Shown here piece by piece: positions 36,731 through 45,000 of a stretch of 64,000 bases of DNA. The position numbers and the translations under genes were made by a program. Position 1 is the stretch's first letter, and each line of letters begins with the position of its first letter. The stretch is from Hwanghaeella sp965227365 (GTDB lineage: Bacteria; Pseudomonadota; Alphaproteobacteria; UBA8366; Aestuariispiraceae), in NCBI RefSeq assembly GCF_965227365.1, contig NZ_OZ245754.1, positions 4,774,001-4,838,000 of the forward strand, given 5' to 3'. Below the pieces are notes generated by a model. It was given only the letters and a program-made list of their open reading frames with translations. It was not told where the DNA came from and searched no databases.

Positions 36731-37483
36731 ATGAAATCGGCTGATCAAAGCGAACATATCGTCAAGGCGTATGACGAAGAATTCCTGCGCCTGCGCAAGA
36801 TGTTCAGTCAGATGAGCGGTCTGGCGGAATCGCAGTTGGACGGCGCCCTTCGCGCGGTCAGCCGGCGGGATGAGGATCTGGCGACGAGCGTCCGGAGCAA
36901 GGACAAGGAAATCGACGATCTGGAAACGGAGATCGATGCCCTGGTCGTCAGAATGCTGGCCCTGCGCCAACCGGTGGCGAACGACCTTCGCTATATCGTC
37001 GCCATGTTGCGCATGTCCGCCGATATTGAGCGCATCGGGGACTACGCGAAGAACATCGCCAAGCGTGTGCATGCACTGGCGCAAATGCCGGTCAGCTCCG
37101 CCAACCCGGTCAACCGCAGCGTCAACACGCTGGGCCGCTTGGTACAGGCGATGCTGAAGGACGTGTTCGATGCCTGTACGGATGAAGACCTCGAAAAGGC
37201 GGTATCCGTGTGGGAGGCCGACCAGGAGGTCGATGCGCTTTACACAAGTATTTTCAGGGAGTTGCTGACGTACATGATGGAAGATCCGCGTTTCATTTCC
37301 GCGGGAACCCATCTGCTTTTCATCGCCAAGAATCTGGAACGGATAGGCGATCATGCAACGAATATTGCCGAGACCCTGCACTATCGGGTCGACGGTAAAC
37401 GGTTGGGCGATTCCAGGCCGAAGGAAGACGACACGAGCGTCATGGTTGTCGGGGGTCCGGAAGGACCGCCGGAAGCCGCCTGA
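36731..37483 (+). CDS. phoU: Phosphate signalling adaptor PhoU
   Basis: 250 residues from the ATG at 36731, placed 5 nt after a perfect AGGAGG. Two repeated three-helix bundles each carry the metal-binding signature: DIERIGDYAKNIAKRV and NLERIGDHATNIAETL. PhoU links PstB activity to PhoR and keeps the regulon off when phosphate is ample. The in-frame region upstream overlaps pstB and is not coding for PhoU. The C-terminal ~20 residues are a Gly/Pro-rich tail. Confidence 0.96.
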   Translation: MKSADQSEHIVKAYDEEFLRLRKMFSQMSGLAESQLDGALRAVSRRDEDLATSVRSKDKEIDDLETEIDALVVRMLALRQPVANDLRYIVAMLRMSADIERIGDYAKNIAKRVHALAQMPVSSANPVNRSVNTLGRLVQAMLKDVFDACTDEDLEKAVSVWEADQEVDALYTSIFRELLTYMMEDPRFISAGTHLLFIAKNLERIGDHATNIAETLHYRVDGKRLGDSRPKEDDTSVMVVGGPEGPPEAA

Positions 37484-37538
37484 CAGGGCGGCGGCCTCCC
37501 AGGGCCTGGAACAAGTTTAGGACAGACGAACTTTGACG

Positions 37539-38231
37539 ATGAAGCCACGTATTCTGATCATAGAGGACGAAACCGCCGTCGTGACCCTTCTGCGCTACAA
37601 TCTAGAGCGGGAAGGTTTCGAAGTCGATGTGGCCTTGGATGGACGGGAAGCCTTGATGGCGGTGGACGAGAACCCGCCGGACATCATTCTCCTCGACTGG
37701 ATGCTTCCCGAAGTGACCGGGATCGAAGTCTGCCGGCAGTTGCGCCGGAAACCGGTCACGAAATCACTTCCGATCATCATGCTGACCGCGCGCGGCGAGG
37801 AAGCGGACAAGGTCCGCGGCCTGGATGCGGGTGCCGACGATTACGTCACGAAGCCGTTTTCTCCGGCCGAACTGACCGCGCGGGTTCACGCCCTGTTGCG
37901 GCGTGCGCGCCCGGTGCTGGCGGACGAACAGTTGATCGCGGCCGATATCAGTATGGATCTGGCCGCACACCGGGTTCATCGGGATGGCGAGGAAATAAAG
38001 CTGGGCCCGACAGAATTCCGCCTGTTGCGGCATTTCCTGGAATATCCGGGCCGGGTCTTCAGCCGCGAACAGCTTCTTGATGCGGTCTGGGGCCGGGATG
38101 TCTATGTCGAGCCCCGTACGGTGGATGTCCATATCCGCCGGCTTCGCAAGGCCCTGAACAATGACGGCAAGCTCGATCTGATCCGCACGGTTCGGTCAGC
38201 AGGATATGCCCTGGAACCCGAAGGCGCTTAA
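37539..38231 (+). CDS. phoB: Phosphate regulon response regulator PhoB
   Basis: 230 residues from the ATG at 37539; a TTG two codons earlier (37533) is better spaced from AGGACA and may be the true start. The receiver domain has acidic pocket residues in ILIIEDE, phospho-acceptor Asp53 (ILLDWMLPE) and Lys in YVTKPF. The OmpR-type winged helix follows (LGPTEFRLLRHFLEYPGRVF, then VDVHIRRLRKALN). Partner kinase is PhoR at 29.7 kb. Placing phoB last after phoU is the usual alphaproteobacterial order. Confidence 0.95.
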   Translation: MKPRILIIEDETAVVTLLRYNLEREGFEVDVALDGREALMAVDENPPDIILLDWMLPEVTGIEVCRQLRRKPVTKSLPIIMLTARGEEADKVRGLDAGADDYVTKPFSPAELTARVHALLRRARPVLADEQLIAADISMDLAAHRVHRDGEEIKLGPTEFRLLRHFLEYPGRVFSREQLLDAVWGRDVYVEPRTVDVHIRRLRKALNNDGKLDLIRTVRSAGYALEPEGA

Positions 38232-38255
38232 GGGCGCGCCCCTTTCTGGTTTAAT

Positions 38256-38957
38256 TTACCCGACCAGGGGCACGCCCGCGAACCATTGGTGGCCATAGGC
38301 AAGCGCCGCATAGATCGCGAGCGCCAGCACCACGCGCGGCAGGCCGATGCCGCGCCAATCCAGACGGGTCCGCCGCTGCAGAATCGCCAGGAAGGGGATG
38401 ACACTGGTGGTCAACGCGATGGGCCCCCATGCGGCGCCCATGCTGTGGCGTCGACGCATATCGATATGATAAATGCCCCCGGCGGCAAGGATGAGCATCC
38501 CGCCGAACAGGATGATCGACGCCAGATCGCCATTGGCGAGAAGATGGCCGACCGCCCAGACGATGACGCCGACCAGGAACGGGTGCCTGGTGACCGTCAG
38601 GATGCCTCCCATCGGCTGCGGATCGCCCGCCAATTTGTCGCCGCCGACCGCGGTCGGGCTTTTGGTCGTCACGCCGACAACAAGGAAGAACGCGCCGATC
38701 AAGACCAGCAGAAAGGTCAGGTGGCGCATACCGGGCGGCGGGATCCAGACATCGATATAGGGCGCCGCGCCAAAGGCCAGGATGGTCCAGGCAAGGCCGA
38801 GTGTGGCCAGCAGAGAATAGACGATCCGGAACGGACCTTCGCCGATGGCACCGATCAGTGCACTGCGGACCGGCAGGCTGGACAAGATGAAATGCCCCAG
38901 GACGAAGGATCCCGTCGCGGCGGCCAAAGCCTCGATCGTCCCGGTCAAAATTGACAT
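38256..38957 (-). CDS. NnrU-family integral membrane protein
   Basis: 233 residues with about six to seven hydrophobic segments. NnrU signature features are FVLGHFILSSLPVRSALIGA near the N-terminus, a central GDPQPMGGILTVTRHPFLVG segment with the conserved R-H-P, and LANGDLASIILFGG. NnrU proteins were named from nitrite/nitric-oxide reductase loci, but the RHP motif is shared with isoprenylcysteine methyltransferase-like proteins and the real function is not established. No denitrification gene lies nearby. It is convergent with phoB. Confidence 0.85.
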   Translation of the reverse strand: MSILTGTIEALAAATGSFVLGHFILSSLPVRSALIGAIGEGPFRIVYSLLATLGLAWTILAFGAAPYIDVWIPPPGMRHLTFLLVLIGAFFLVVGVTTKSPTAVGGDKLAGDPQPMGGILTVTRHPFLVGVIVWAVGHLLANGDLASIILFGGMLILAAGGIYHIDMRRRHSMGAAWGPIALTTSVIPFLAILQRRTRLDWRGIGLPRVVLALAIYAALAYGHQWFAGVPLVG

Positions 38958-39046
38958 TTATGCATCCCCCGGCCGTTCCTTTTACCGTCCAACATAGGGA
39001 CGCGCGGTGCCGCATGCCATACCCGCCGGACATCCTTTCGCCGCAG

Positions 39047-39101
39047 GGTGCATGGAATAGGGTACATGGAGCACGGTGCATGGAGCACGGTGCATGGACA
39101 G
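39047..39101. repeat. 14-bp tandem repeat, four near-identical copies
   Basis: Units at 39047-39060 (GGTGCATGGAATAG), 39061-39074 (GGTACATGGAGCAC), 39075-39088 (GGTGCATGGAGCAC) and 39089-39101 (GGTGCATGGACAG). The array ends 29 nt before the start of the small gene at 39131. Confidence 0.85.
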
Positions 39102-39130
39102 GGAACCCGGCCACGGGCATAGTCGCGGCG

Positions 39131-39439
39131 ATGTCGCTCTTGGCCAGTTTGCAGCGCCTTTTGTCCTTCGGCGGGTCGGCACGGCCGACAACCGAGGAAT
39201 TCCAGCGCGTGATCCTGACGCATGTTTCGATGCAGGGTCCGGTGGTGCTGGCGGAGATCGGCCGAACGTCCTTCCCGTCGCTGGAGTTGGAGATGCGGCG
39301 ATACGGACTTGTAGAGGCCGCCCAAATTCTGGTTAACCGTGGCGAAATAACGGCGAGCCGAAACGGCGCCTCCGTCGATCCCGTCAATACTGACTGGACG
39401 GATGTGGTCGTCGCTCAAAAAACACAAAAGAAGAGATAA
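39131..39439 (+). CDS. Small hypothetical protein, possible winged-helix fold
   Basis: 102 residues from the ATG at 39131 (MSLLASLQRLLSFGGSA). I do not recognise a family. Pattern: a helical N-terminal half (TTEEFQRVILTHVSMQGPVV) and a C-terminal segment VNRGEITASRNGASVDP resembling a wing strand pair; a similar segment ends the neighbouring 39452-39775 protein. It sits 12 nt upstream of that gene, so the two are probably cotranscribed. The start is uncertain because an open frame continues upstream through the 14-bp repeats, but that part reads like repeat-encoded sequence. Confidence 0.6.
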   Translation: MSLLASLQRLLSFGGSARPTTEEFQRVILTHVSMQGPVVLAEIGRTSFPSLELEMRRYGLVEAAQILVNRGEITASRNGASVDPVNTDWTDVVVAQKTQKKR

Positions 39440-39451
39440 GGTATACCGACG

Positions 39452-39775
39452 ATGTCGACCGACGATGATTTCAAACTGGACCCCGTGGCGGTCGAAATTC
39501 TGGGATATTTGCGCGACGTACCGGCGAACAAGCCGGTCAGTGCCGAACAAGTCGCGCGCAGCATAGCGGACAAGGCCGCTTCAAGGACGGCCAAGGAAAA
39601 GCCCAGCCCCAATGCCTGGCGCAAATATTTCCAGGCCGTCAAGAACCAGGCATTCCACCTGGCGCGCATCGGGCGGATCGAAATCACGCGAAAGGGGGCT
39701 GCTGTCGCCCCGGACGACCTGAAGGGCCTGTCCGGCGTATGGCGTATGCGTCTTCCCGGCAACACGGAATCCTGA
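39452..39775 (+). CDS. DUF3253-like small protein (probable wing-domain protein)
   Basis: 107 residues. Layout fits DUF3253: DPVAVEILGYLRDVPANKPV helix-turn-helix-like start, WRKYFQAVKNQAFHLARIGR helix and the basic wing IEITRKGAAVAPDDLKG. Family function is unknown; the fold suggests nucleic-acid binding, but that is inference. It follows the small hypothetical gene by 12 nt and precedes the DMT transporter by about 50 nt, so a three-gene unit is possible. Confidence 0.65.
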   Translation: MSTDDDFKLDPVAVEILGYLRDVPANKPVSAEQVARSIADKAASRTAKEKPSPNAWRKYFQAVKNQAFHLARIGRIEITRKGAAVAPDDLKGLSGVWRMRLPGNTES

Positions 39776-39828
39776 TCGGTTTCACGGCACCGTTTTCTTC
39801 AGCCGTTTTTCCTGGGATCGACGATATA

Positions 39829-40773
39829 ATGTCTTCCGAACGAACCGGCGGCGGTGCTGCCGCATCGGCCGCAGTTCTGCCCTCGCCCGCAAGCAACAAG
39901 GAATTGTACCTGCTGGGCATCTCCTTCTGCGTCCTGTGGAGTTCCGCCTTCATTGCCGCGAAGTTCGGACTGACGGCCGCGCCGCCGCTGGCCCAGTTGA
40001 CTATCCGTTTCCTGTTCGCCGGTGCATTGCTATGGGCCGGCATGATCGTGATGGGCAAGAAATGGCCGGTGGCGCGGCGAGACGTGGTGACGGGCATAAC
40101 ACTCGGCGTGTTGAACAATTCCGCTTATCTCGGGCTATTTTTCATCGCCATGCAGACGATCACCGCAGGAATGGCGGCTCTGATCGCCGCTCTGACGCCT
40201 TTGGCGACCGTCTTTCTGGCCCAACCTCTTCTGGGGGAACGGGTTAGCAGAAGATCGCTTCTGGGCGTCGCCTTGGGTCTGGCCGGGGCCGGGATCGTGC
40301 TGCGGGACCGGGTGGGAACGGGAATCGACGACCCCACCGGCATCGCCCTTGGCTTCATCGCAATGCTCTGCCTTACATCGGGCACGATCCTCTACCGTAA
40401 ACGGGGTAGCCATACGGATCCGTTCGTGATGAACACCATACAGACAATAGCGTCCGGACTGGTTCTCATCCCTTTCTCGCTGTTGATGGAGGATTGGGGA
40501 ACGATCCAGTTCAACGCGACGTTTTTCATGGCCGTCGCATATCTCGCCATCATGGTATCCGTGATCGCGTTGCTGATCTGGTTCCGGATGATCCGCATCG
40601 CGGGGGCAAGCCGGGCAAGTGCATTCCACTTCCTGAATCCCGGCCTGGGCATGCTGTTCGCCTTCTTGATCTTGGGGGAGCCGGTCAGCGCTATCGATCT
40701 CGTGGGGCTGCTGCCGATCGTGATCGGGATCATCCTCGTAACCTGGGTTCCCGGGGGCGGAAAAAAGGTCTGA
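39829..40773 (+). CDS. EamA/DMT-superfamily transporter
   Basis: 314 residues from the ATG at 39829 (MSSERTGGGAAAS). Ten hydrophobic helices in two EamA repeats; repeat 1 opens with LYLLGISFCVLWSSAFIAAK and contains GMAALIAALTPLATVFLAQP plus the GERVSRRSLLGVALGLAGAG turn, repeat 2 ends with AFLILGEPVSAIDLVGLLPI. The substrate cannot be read from sequence; relatives export amino acids or metabolites. It is convergent with the DivL-like gene with only 10 nt between stops and no obvious terminator. Confidence 0.9.
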   Translation: MSSERTGGGAAASAAVLPSPASNKELYLLGISFCVLWSSAFIAAKFGLTAAPPLAQLTIRFLFAGALLWAGMIVMGKKWPVARRDVVTGITLGVLNNSAYLGLFFIAMQTITAGMAALIAALTPLATVFLAQPLLGERVSRRSLLGVALGLAGAGIVLRDRVGTGIDDPTGIALGFIAMLCLTSGTILYRKRGSHTDPFVMNTIQTIASGLVLIPFSLLMEDWGTIQFNATFFMAVAYLAIMVSVIALLIWFRMIRIAGASRASAFHFLNPGLGMLFAFLILGEPVSAIDLVGLLPIVIGIILVTWVPGGGKKV

Positions 40774-40783
40774 CGGCCGGGTT

Positions 40784-43120
40784 TCAGCTGCCGCCGATCG
40801 TGGTGTCGAGCCGTGCGCTCCGGCGCGGCTTCACCGGGATAAAACACGTGGCCGAGGTGCCGCCGACGGAAGAGCCCCCGAGGACGATCCTGCCGCCATG
40901 CAGTTCTATCAGACTCTTTGACAGGGCGAGCCCAAGTCCCGCGCCGGATTGTTTCGTGCCGCTGGACGCTTGCACGAAGCTTTCGAAGACACGCTCGCGG
41001 TCTTCCTCGGAAATGCCGCCGCCGGTATCCTCGATCACCACGCGGATCTCCGGAACGCCGGTCTCAGGCGGCAGCGCGCGGACCTCGACCGTGCCCCCTT
41101 CCGGCGTGAATTTGATGGCATTGCTGAGAAGGTTGGAAAGCACCTGGCGGATGCGTCCCGTGTCGCAGGCCGCCAAGAGCGGCATGCCCGCGATGTCCTT
41201 CGAGATTACGATCGACTTTTCTTCCGCCGCGCCCCGTGCCGTTTGGACCAGTTCGGCAACGATCGTCGCTACATCCGCTTCCTGAATATCCAATTGCATG
41301 AAACCTGCCTGAATGGTGGCCAGATCCAGAATGTCGCCAACCATCCGGGCAAGATGCTGCGACGCTTCCAGGACATTCGTGATGTAATCGGCCTGACGCT
41401 TGTTCAACTCGCCCGCAAGGCCGTTTTGCAGAATTTCGGTAAACCCGATAATCGTGTTCAGAGGTGTCCGCAGTTCATAGGACATGTTTGAAATGAAGCG
41501 CGATTTCAGAAGGTCCGCGTTCTCAAGCGCGGCATTGCGTTCTTCCAGGGCGCGCTGAACGCGCAGACTGTCTGTCACGTCCAGGTAAAGCATCAGGCAC
41601 TGGCCGTCGGGCAGGGGGACTTCGACCCGATCGATGATCCTCTCATCGGTGAATTCGTAGCGACCGGCATCCGGTTTCGGTTCGGTGATCGCCAGGATGG
41701 TGTCGCGCTTGAACTGATCCCAATCCGCCTCTCGTGGAATCAGGGGTCGAACCTTTTCGAGCAGTTGCGAAACATGCGGCGACCCCTTCAAATCGGCGTC
41801 ACGCAGCTTCCAGATTTCCTGATAGGCACGATTGTGAAGGCGCAATCGTCCGTCCCGGCTGAACACGGCGAAACCTTCGTAAAGATTGTTCAGTGTGGCC
41901 TGCTGGACCTGGGTCAGGGTGTTGTAGGACCGTTCCAGCGCGAGCCTGTCCGTGACGTCCTCGAACTGGAAGAACAGGCCGCCCTTCGGATGAGGTGAGA
42001 TCAAAAGCCGTATCGATCTCTCATCCGGCAGGTGCATCAATTCTTCACGTGTTTCCACAACAGATGTAAAAAGCTCTACCCGGGCCCGAAGTTCGGCTCG
42101 CTGGTCCACGGTTTCCGGCATTTGACGGCGGTCGTAAAGAACACCGAGAACCTCTTCGAAACCGGGCTGAGAATCGAGGAATTCGGTCTCCAACCCCCAA
42201 AGCCGCGCATAGGCGGAGTTGTAGAAGTTGAGCCGCCGGTCTGGCCCGAAGATCGCCACGGCGGTCAGCAGGTTCTCCAGGATGGCGTCCTGGACCGCGA
42301 TATTCTCCGCGAGCGAGGTTTGCATCGCTTCCAGGCTGGTCTGGTTTTCCCCGAAACCGATCACGGTGCCGTCTTCGTCCAACCGCTGCTCGACGAAATC
42401 GTATAGCTGCCGTGTCCCGTTGATCACCACATGGTGGCTTTCCGATTGCGGCGTCGACCGGCTCAAGGCCCGACGGGCGAGGCTCGTACCTTCTTCGCCG
42501 ACCAGGCCGGTCATCAGGTCGCGGTTGGACCCCGGGATATCGGCGCTTTCGCCGAGTCCGATCGCAGCCGCATAGACCTTGTTGCCGCCCGCGACTTTCA
42601 GCGTTTTCGGATTTCGCCACCAAACCGGCAGCGGAAGTTTGTCCAAGATCCCCTCGATCTTGGCGTGGGCCTGATGGGCGGACCGCGCATCGTCCTGCGC
42701 GGCGATCTCGGCGGATCTGTCGTCGAAACGCAGCATCACGCCGCCGCCAAGGGGAAAGCCCGTCAACGTCACATCGGTCAACTGCGGGCCGGCCTTGATG
42801 TTTTCCTTCAAGGCGGTGCCTGATCGGCGCAAATCCTCCAGAAGGGCATGCAGTGTTCTGCCGCCTGCCTCCAGTTCGGGGGCGGAGAGGCACGAACACA
42901 AATCCATCAAGGTGTCGAATCGGTCCCTGTCCAGAAGGCTGGCGGCCGCTCGATTGGCCCGTATCTTATTGTCCAGGATGATGATGGCCGGGGAGGGCTC
43001 GCTGGCCAGATAAGCGCCCATGCCAATGGACCGGCGCTGTCGCCACCATGCGATTGAAAACCCGATCAGGCCCCCAAGCGCAGTACCGGCCAAAGCCGTA
43101 ATGGTGAAGTCCCCCGCCAT
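40784..43120 (-). CDS. divL: DivL-like PAS-domain pseudo-histidine kinase (Tyr at phospho-acceptor site)
   Basis: 778 residues: one N-terminal membrane segment (~6-25), a long PAS-type sensory region (recognisable blocks ~175-275, ~290-400 and ~405-520), DHp helix ~540-610 and HATPase ~655-765 (LSNLLSNAIKFTPEGG, EDTGGGISEEDRERVFESF, GLGLALSKSLIELHGG). The H-box reads NMSYELRTPLNTIIGFTE: Tyr548 (codon TAT, 41479-41477) replaces the histidine. Caulobacter DivL (769 residues) has the same change at Tyr550 and controls CckA in the DivK-CckA-CtrA pathway; here the ATP-binding motifs look intact. It is downstream of ahcY but separated by a strong terminator. Confidence 0.82.
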   Translation of the reverse strand: MAGDFTITALAGTALGGLIGFSIAWWRQRRSIGMGAYLASEPSPAIIILDNKIRANRAAASLLDRDRFDTLMDLCSCLSAPELEAGGRTLHALLEDLRRSGTALKENIKAGPQLTDVTLTGFPLGGGVMLRFDDRSAEIAAQDDARSAHQAHAKIEGILDKLPLPVWWRNPKTLKVAGGNKVYAAAIGLGESADIPGSNRDLMTGLVGEEGTSLARRALSRSTPQSESHHVVINGTRQLYDFVEQRLDEDGTVIGFGENQTSLEAMQTSLAENIAVQDAILENLLTAVAIFGPDRRLNFYNSAYARLWGLETEFLDSQPGFEEVLGVLYDRRQMPETVDQRAELRARVELFTSVVETREELMHLPDERSIRLLISPHPKGGLFFQFEDVTDRLALERSYNTLTQVQQATLNNLYEGFAVFSRDGRLRLHNRAYQEIWKLRDADLKGSPHVSQLLEKVRPLIPREADWDQFKRDTILAITEPKPDAGRYEFTDERIIDRVEVPLPDGQCLMLYLDVTDSLRVQRALEERNAALENADLLKSRFISNMSYELRTPLNTIIGFTEILQNGLAGELNKRQADYITNVLEASQHLARMVGDILDLATIQAGFMQLDIQEADVATIVAELVQTARGAAEEKSIVISKDIAGMPLLAACDTGRIRQVLSNLLSNAIKFTPEGGTVEVRALPPETGVPEIRVVIEDTGGGISEEDRERVFESFVQASSGTKQSGAGLGLALSKSLIELHGGRIVLGGSSVGGTSATCFIPVKPRRSARLDTTIGGS

Positions 43121-43251
43121 TCAGGTTGCGCTCTCCCCAATGCCCTTCGGCAGTCGTTATACCCTTGCATATGCCATGAGGGGAGGTGATCGGGCAACGG
43201 TAAGGGTGCCGCGGACGGGCCGGGACGCAAACAGCCGGTCCGCCATTGGCC

Positions 43252-43286
43252 AAAAAAAACACGGCCGGAAAACGATCCGGCCGTGT
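43252..43286 (-). terminator. Strong terminator of ahcY
   Basis: Perfect 11-bp stem on the minus strand, ACACGGCCGGA (43286-43276) with TCCGGCCGTGT (43269-43259), 6-nt loop, followed by a run of eight T ending at 43252. Confidence 0.9.
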
Positions 43287-43327
43287 CTGAAACTGCGCGG
43301 TCCGTCGGGCCGGCATGCAGGTCGATA

Positions 43328-44623
43328 TCAATACCGGTATGTATCCGGCTTGAAGGGACCTTCCACACCGACGCCGATATACGAAGCCTGCTTTTCGGAC
43401 AGTTTGGTCAGCATGGCGCCGACCTTGGCCAGATGCAGCGCGGCGACCTTCTCGTCCAGATGCTTCGGCAGGACATAGACCTTGTTTTCGTAGTTTGCGG
43501 CGTTGTTCCACAACTCGATCTGGGCCAGCACCTGGTTGGTGAAGGACGCGCTCATCACGAAGCTGGGGTGACCGGTCGCGCAACCCAGGTTCACCAGGCG
43601 GCCTTCGGCCAGGACGATGATCTTCTTGCCGTCTGGGAATTCGACTTCGTCGACCTGCGGCTTGATATTGTCCCACTTGAAGTTCTTCAGCGCGCCGATC
43701 TGAATTTCGCTGTCGAAATGGCCAATGTTACAGACGATGGCACGGTCCTTCATATCCCGCATATGGTCGACCGTTATGACGTCCACATTGCCGGTGGCGG
43801 TGACGAAGATATCGGCGCGCGGCGCAGCATCTTCCATGGTGACGACTTCATAGCCTTCCATGGCGGCCTGCAGGGCGCAGATCGGGTCGGCTTCGGTGAC
43901 CAGAACCCGGCAGCCGGCGTTGCGCAGGCTGTCGGCGGAACCCTTGCCGACATCGCCGAAGCCGCAAACCGTGGCGACCTTACCGGCCATCATCACGTCG
44001 GTGGCGCGGCGGATGGCATCAACCAGGCTTTCCCGGCAGCCATACTTGTTGTCGAACTTGGACTTGGTGACGCTGTCGTTCACGTTGATTGCCGGCACTT
44101 TCAGCGTACCGTTCTTGGCCATCTCATAAAGGCGGTGAACGCCGGTCGTCGTTTCTTCGGAAAGGCCGCGGACGTCGTCCAGCAATTCGGGACGATTTTC
44201 GTGCATGCGCACGGTCAGATCGCCGCCATCGTCCAGGATCATATTCGGAACCCAGCCGTTCGGGCCTTCGATCGTCATGTCGATCGCCCACCAGAACTCT
44301 TCCTCGCTCATGCCCTTCCAGGCGAAGACCGGCACGCCGGTGGCCGCGATGGCGGCGGCCGCGTGGTCCTGGGTGGAGAAGATGTTGCAAGAAGACCAGC
44401 GCACTTCCGCGCCCAGCGCGGTCAGCGTTTCGATCAGAACCGCGGTCTGGATCGTCATGTGAAGGCAGCCGGCGATGCGCGCGCCTTTCAACGGCTGAGA
44501 CGCGCCGAATTCTTCCCGCAGGGCCATCAGGCCCGGCATTTCGGTTTCCGCAATCTCAATTTCCTTCCGGCCCCAATCAGCCAGACTAATGTCTTTTACC
44601 TTGAAGTCGCCTTCAGCGCTCAT
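43328..44623 (-). CDS. ahcY: S-adenosylhomocysteine hydrolase (adenosylhomocysteinase)
   Basis: 431 residues; hydrolyses SAH to adenosine and homocysteine, relieving inhibition of methyltransferases and completing the SAM cycle begun by MetK. Motifs: ASQPLKGARIAGCLHMTIQT, CNIFSTQDHAAAAIA, NAD-binding VCGFGDVGKGSADSLR and the C-terminal KPDTYRY. A clear AGGAG precedes the ATG. It has its own promoter in the 377-nt gap shared with the divergent OmpA gene (possible TTGTTG-N17-TATACC at ~44719-44747) and a strong terminator. Confidence 0.97.
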   Translation of the reverse strand: MSAEGDFKVKDISLADWGRKEIEIAETEMPGLMALREEFGASQPLKGARIAGCLHMTIQTAVLIETLTALGAEVRWSSCNIFSTQDHAAAAIAATGVPVFAWKGMSEEEFWWAIDMTIEGPNGWVPNMILDDGGDLTVRMHENRPELLDDVRGLSEETTTGVHRLYEMAKNGTLKVPAINVNDSVTKSKFDNKYGCRESLVDAIRRATDVMMAGKVATVCGFGDVGKGSADSLRNAGCRVLVTEADPICALQAAMEGYEVVTMEDAAPRADIFVTATGNVDVITVDHMRDMKDRAIVCNIGHFDSEIQIGALKNFKWDNIKPQVDEVEFPDGKKIIVLAEGRLVNLGCATGHPSFVMSASFTNQVLAQIELWNNAANYENKVYVLPKHLDEKVAALHLAKVGAMLTKLSEKQASYIGVGVEGPFKPDTYRY

Positions 44624-45000
44624 CCAAATTCTCCTGAAATCCGCATATACCGGCCGAAAAAGCGCGCATACCGCGCCATACGAGCCGCATGGCTATGACC
44701 TAATTGCCGCGCGGGGTATAGCAAGGCCTTCTTTTGACAACAAGGTGCAAGGCGATCCCGCCGGCGGACCGCCCAGTGTGGCGGCCGAATGCGGGTGTGA
44801 TCTAGATGCAACAGCTTGAATCTATCGCGTGGGCAGGGGCCGGCCGGCCATCGTGAACCTCGACAACCATTAGATATTCTGCGAATAAAACAGCAGTAAT
44901 TTGGAGGCACTGGGCCCGTTGCGGCGCAGTGCGATTGCCGCCGTATCGGTTCAGTCCCGGGCAATGCCCCTGAAGACCAAGCACGGCGGCCTATTCTCGG
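44624..45000. other. Divergent regulatory region ahcY / ompA-like
   Basis: 377 nt without a gene. The right half is AT-richer around 44860-44905, suggesting the OmpA promoter. On the minus strand a -35/-10-like pair lies near 44747-44719, and the ahcY leader has weak hairpins (AGCC-ATGC-GGCT; GCGC-5-GCGC followed by GCTTTTT at ~44676-44657). I could not match it to a SAH riboswitch. Confidence 0.4.

Noticed and set aside
38230..38245. Terminator between phoB and the NnrU-like gene
   Set aside because: Only a 5-bp stem (AAGGG/CCCTT) and a poor T-run; too weak to list.
39047..39101. Possible CRISPR array
   Set aside because: Units are 14 bp and directly adjacent, with no spacers and no cas genes nearby.
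40784..43120. Sequencing error turning the H-box His into Tyr
   Set aside because: A single base could do it (CAT/TAT), but length, PAS layout and position also match DivL, which has Tyr here.
44654..44697. Attenuator or SAH riboswitch before ahcY
   Set aside because: Only 4-bp stems are visible ahead of the T-run, and no match to the SAH riboswitch core could be seen.
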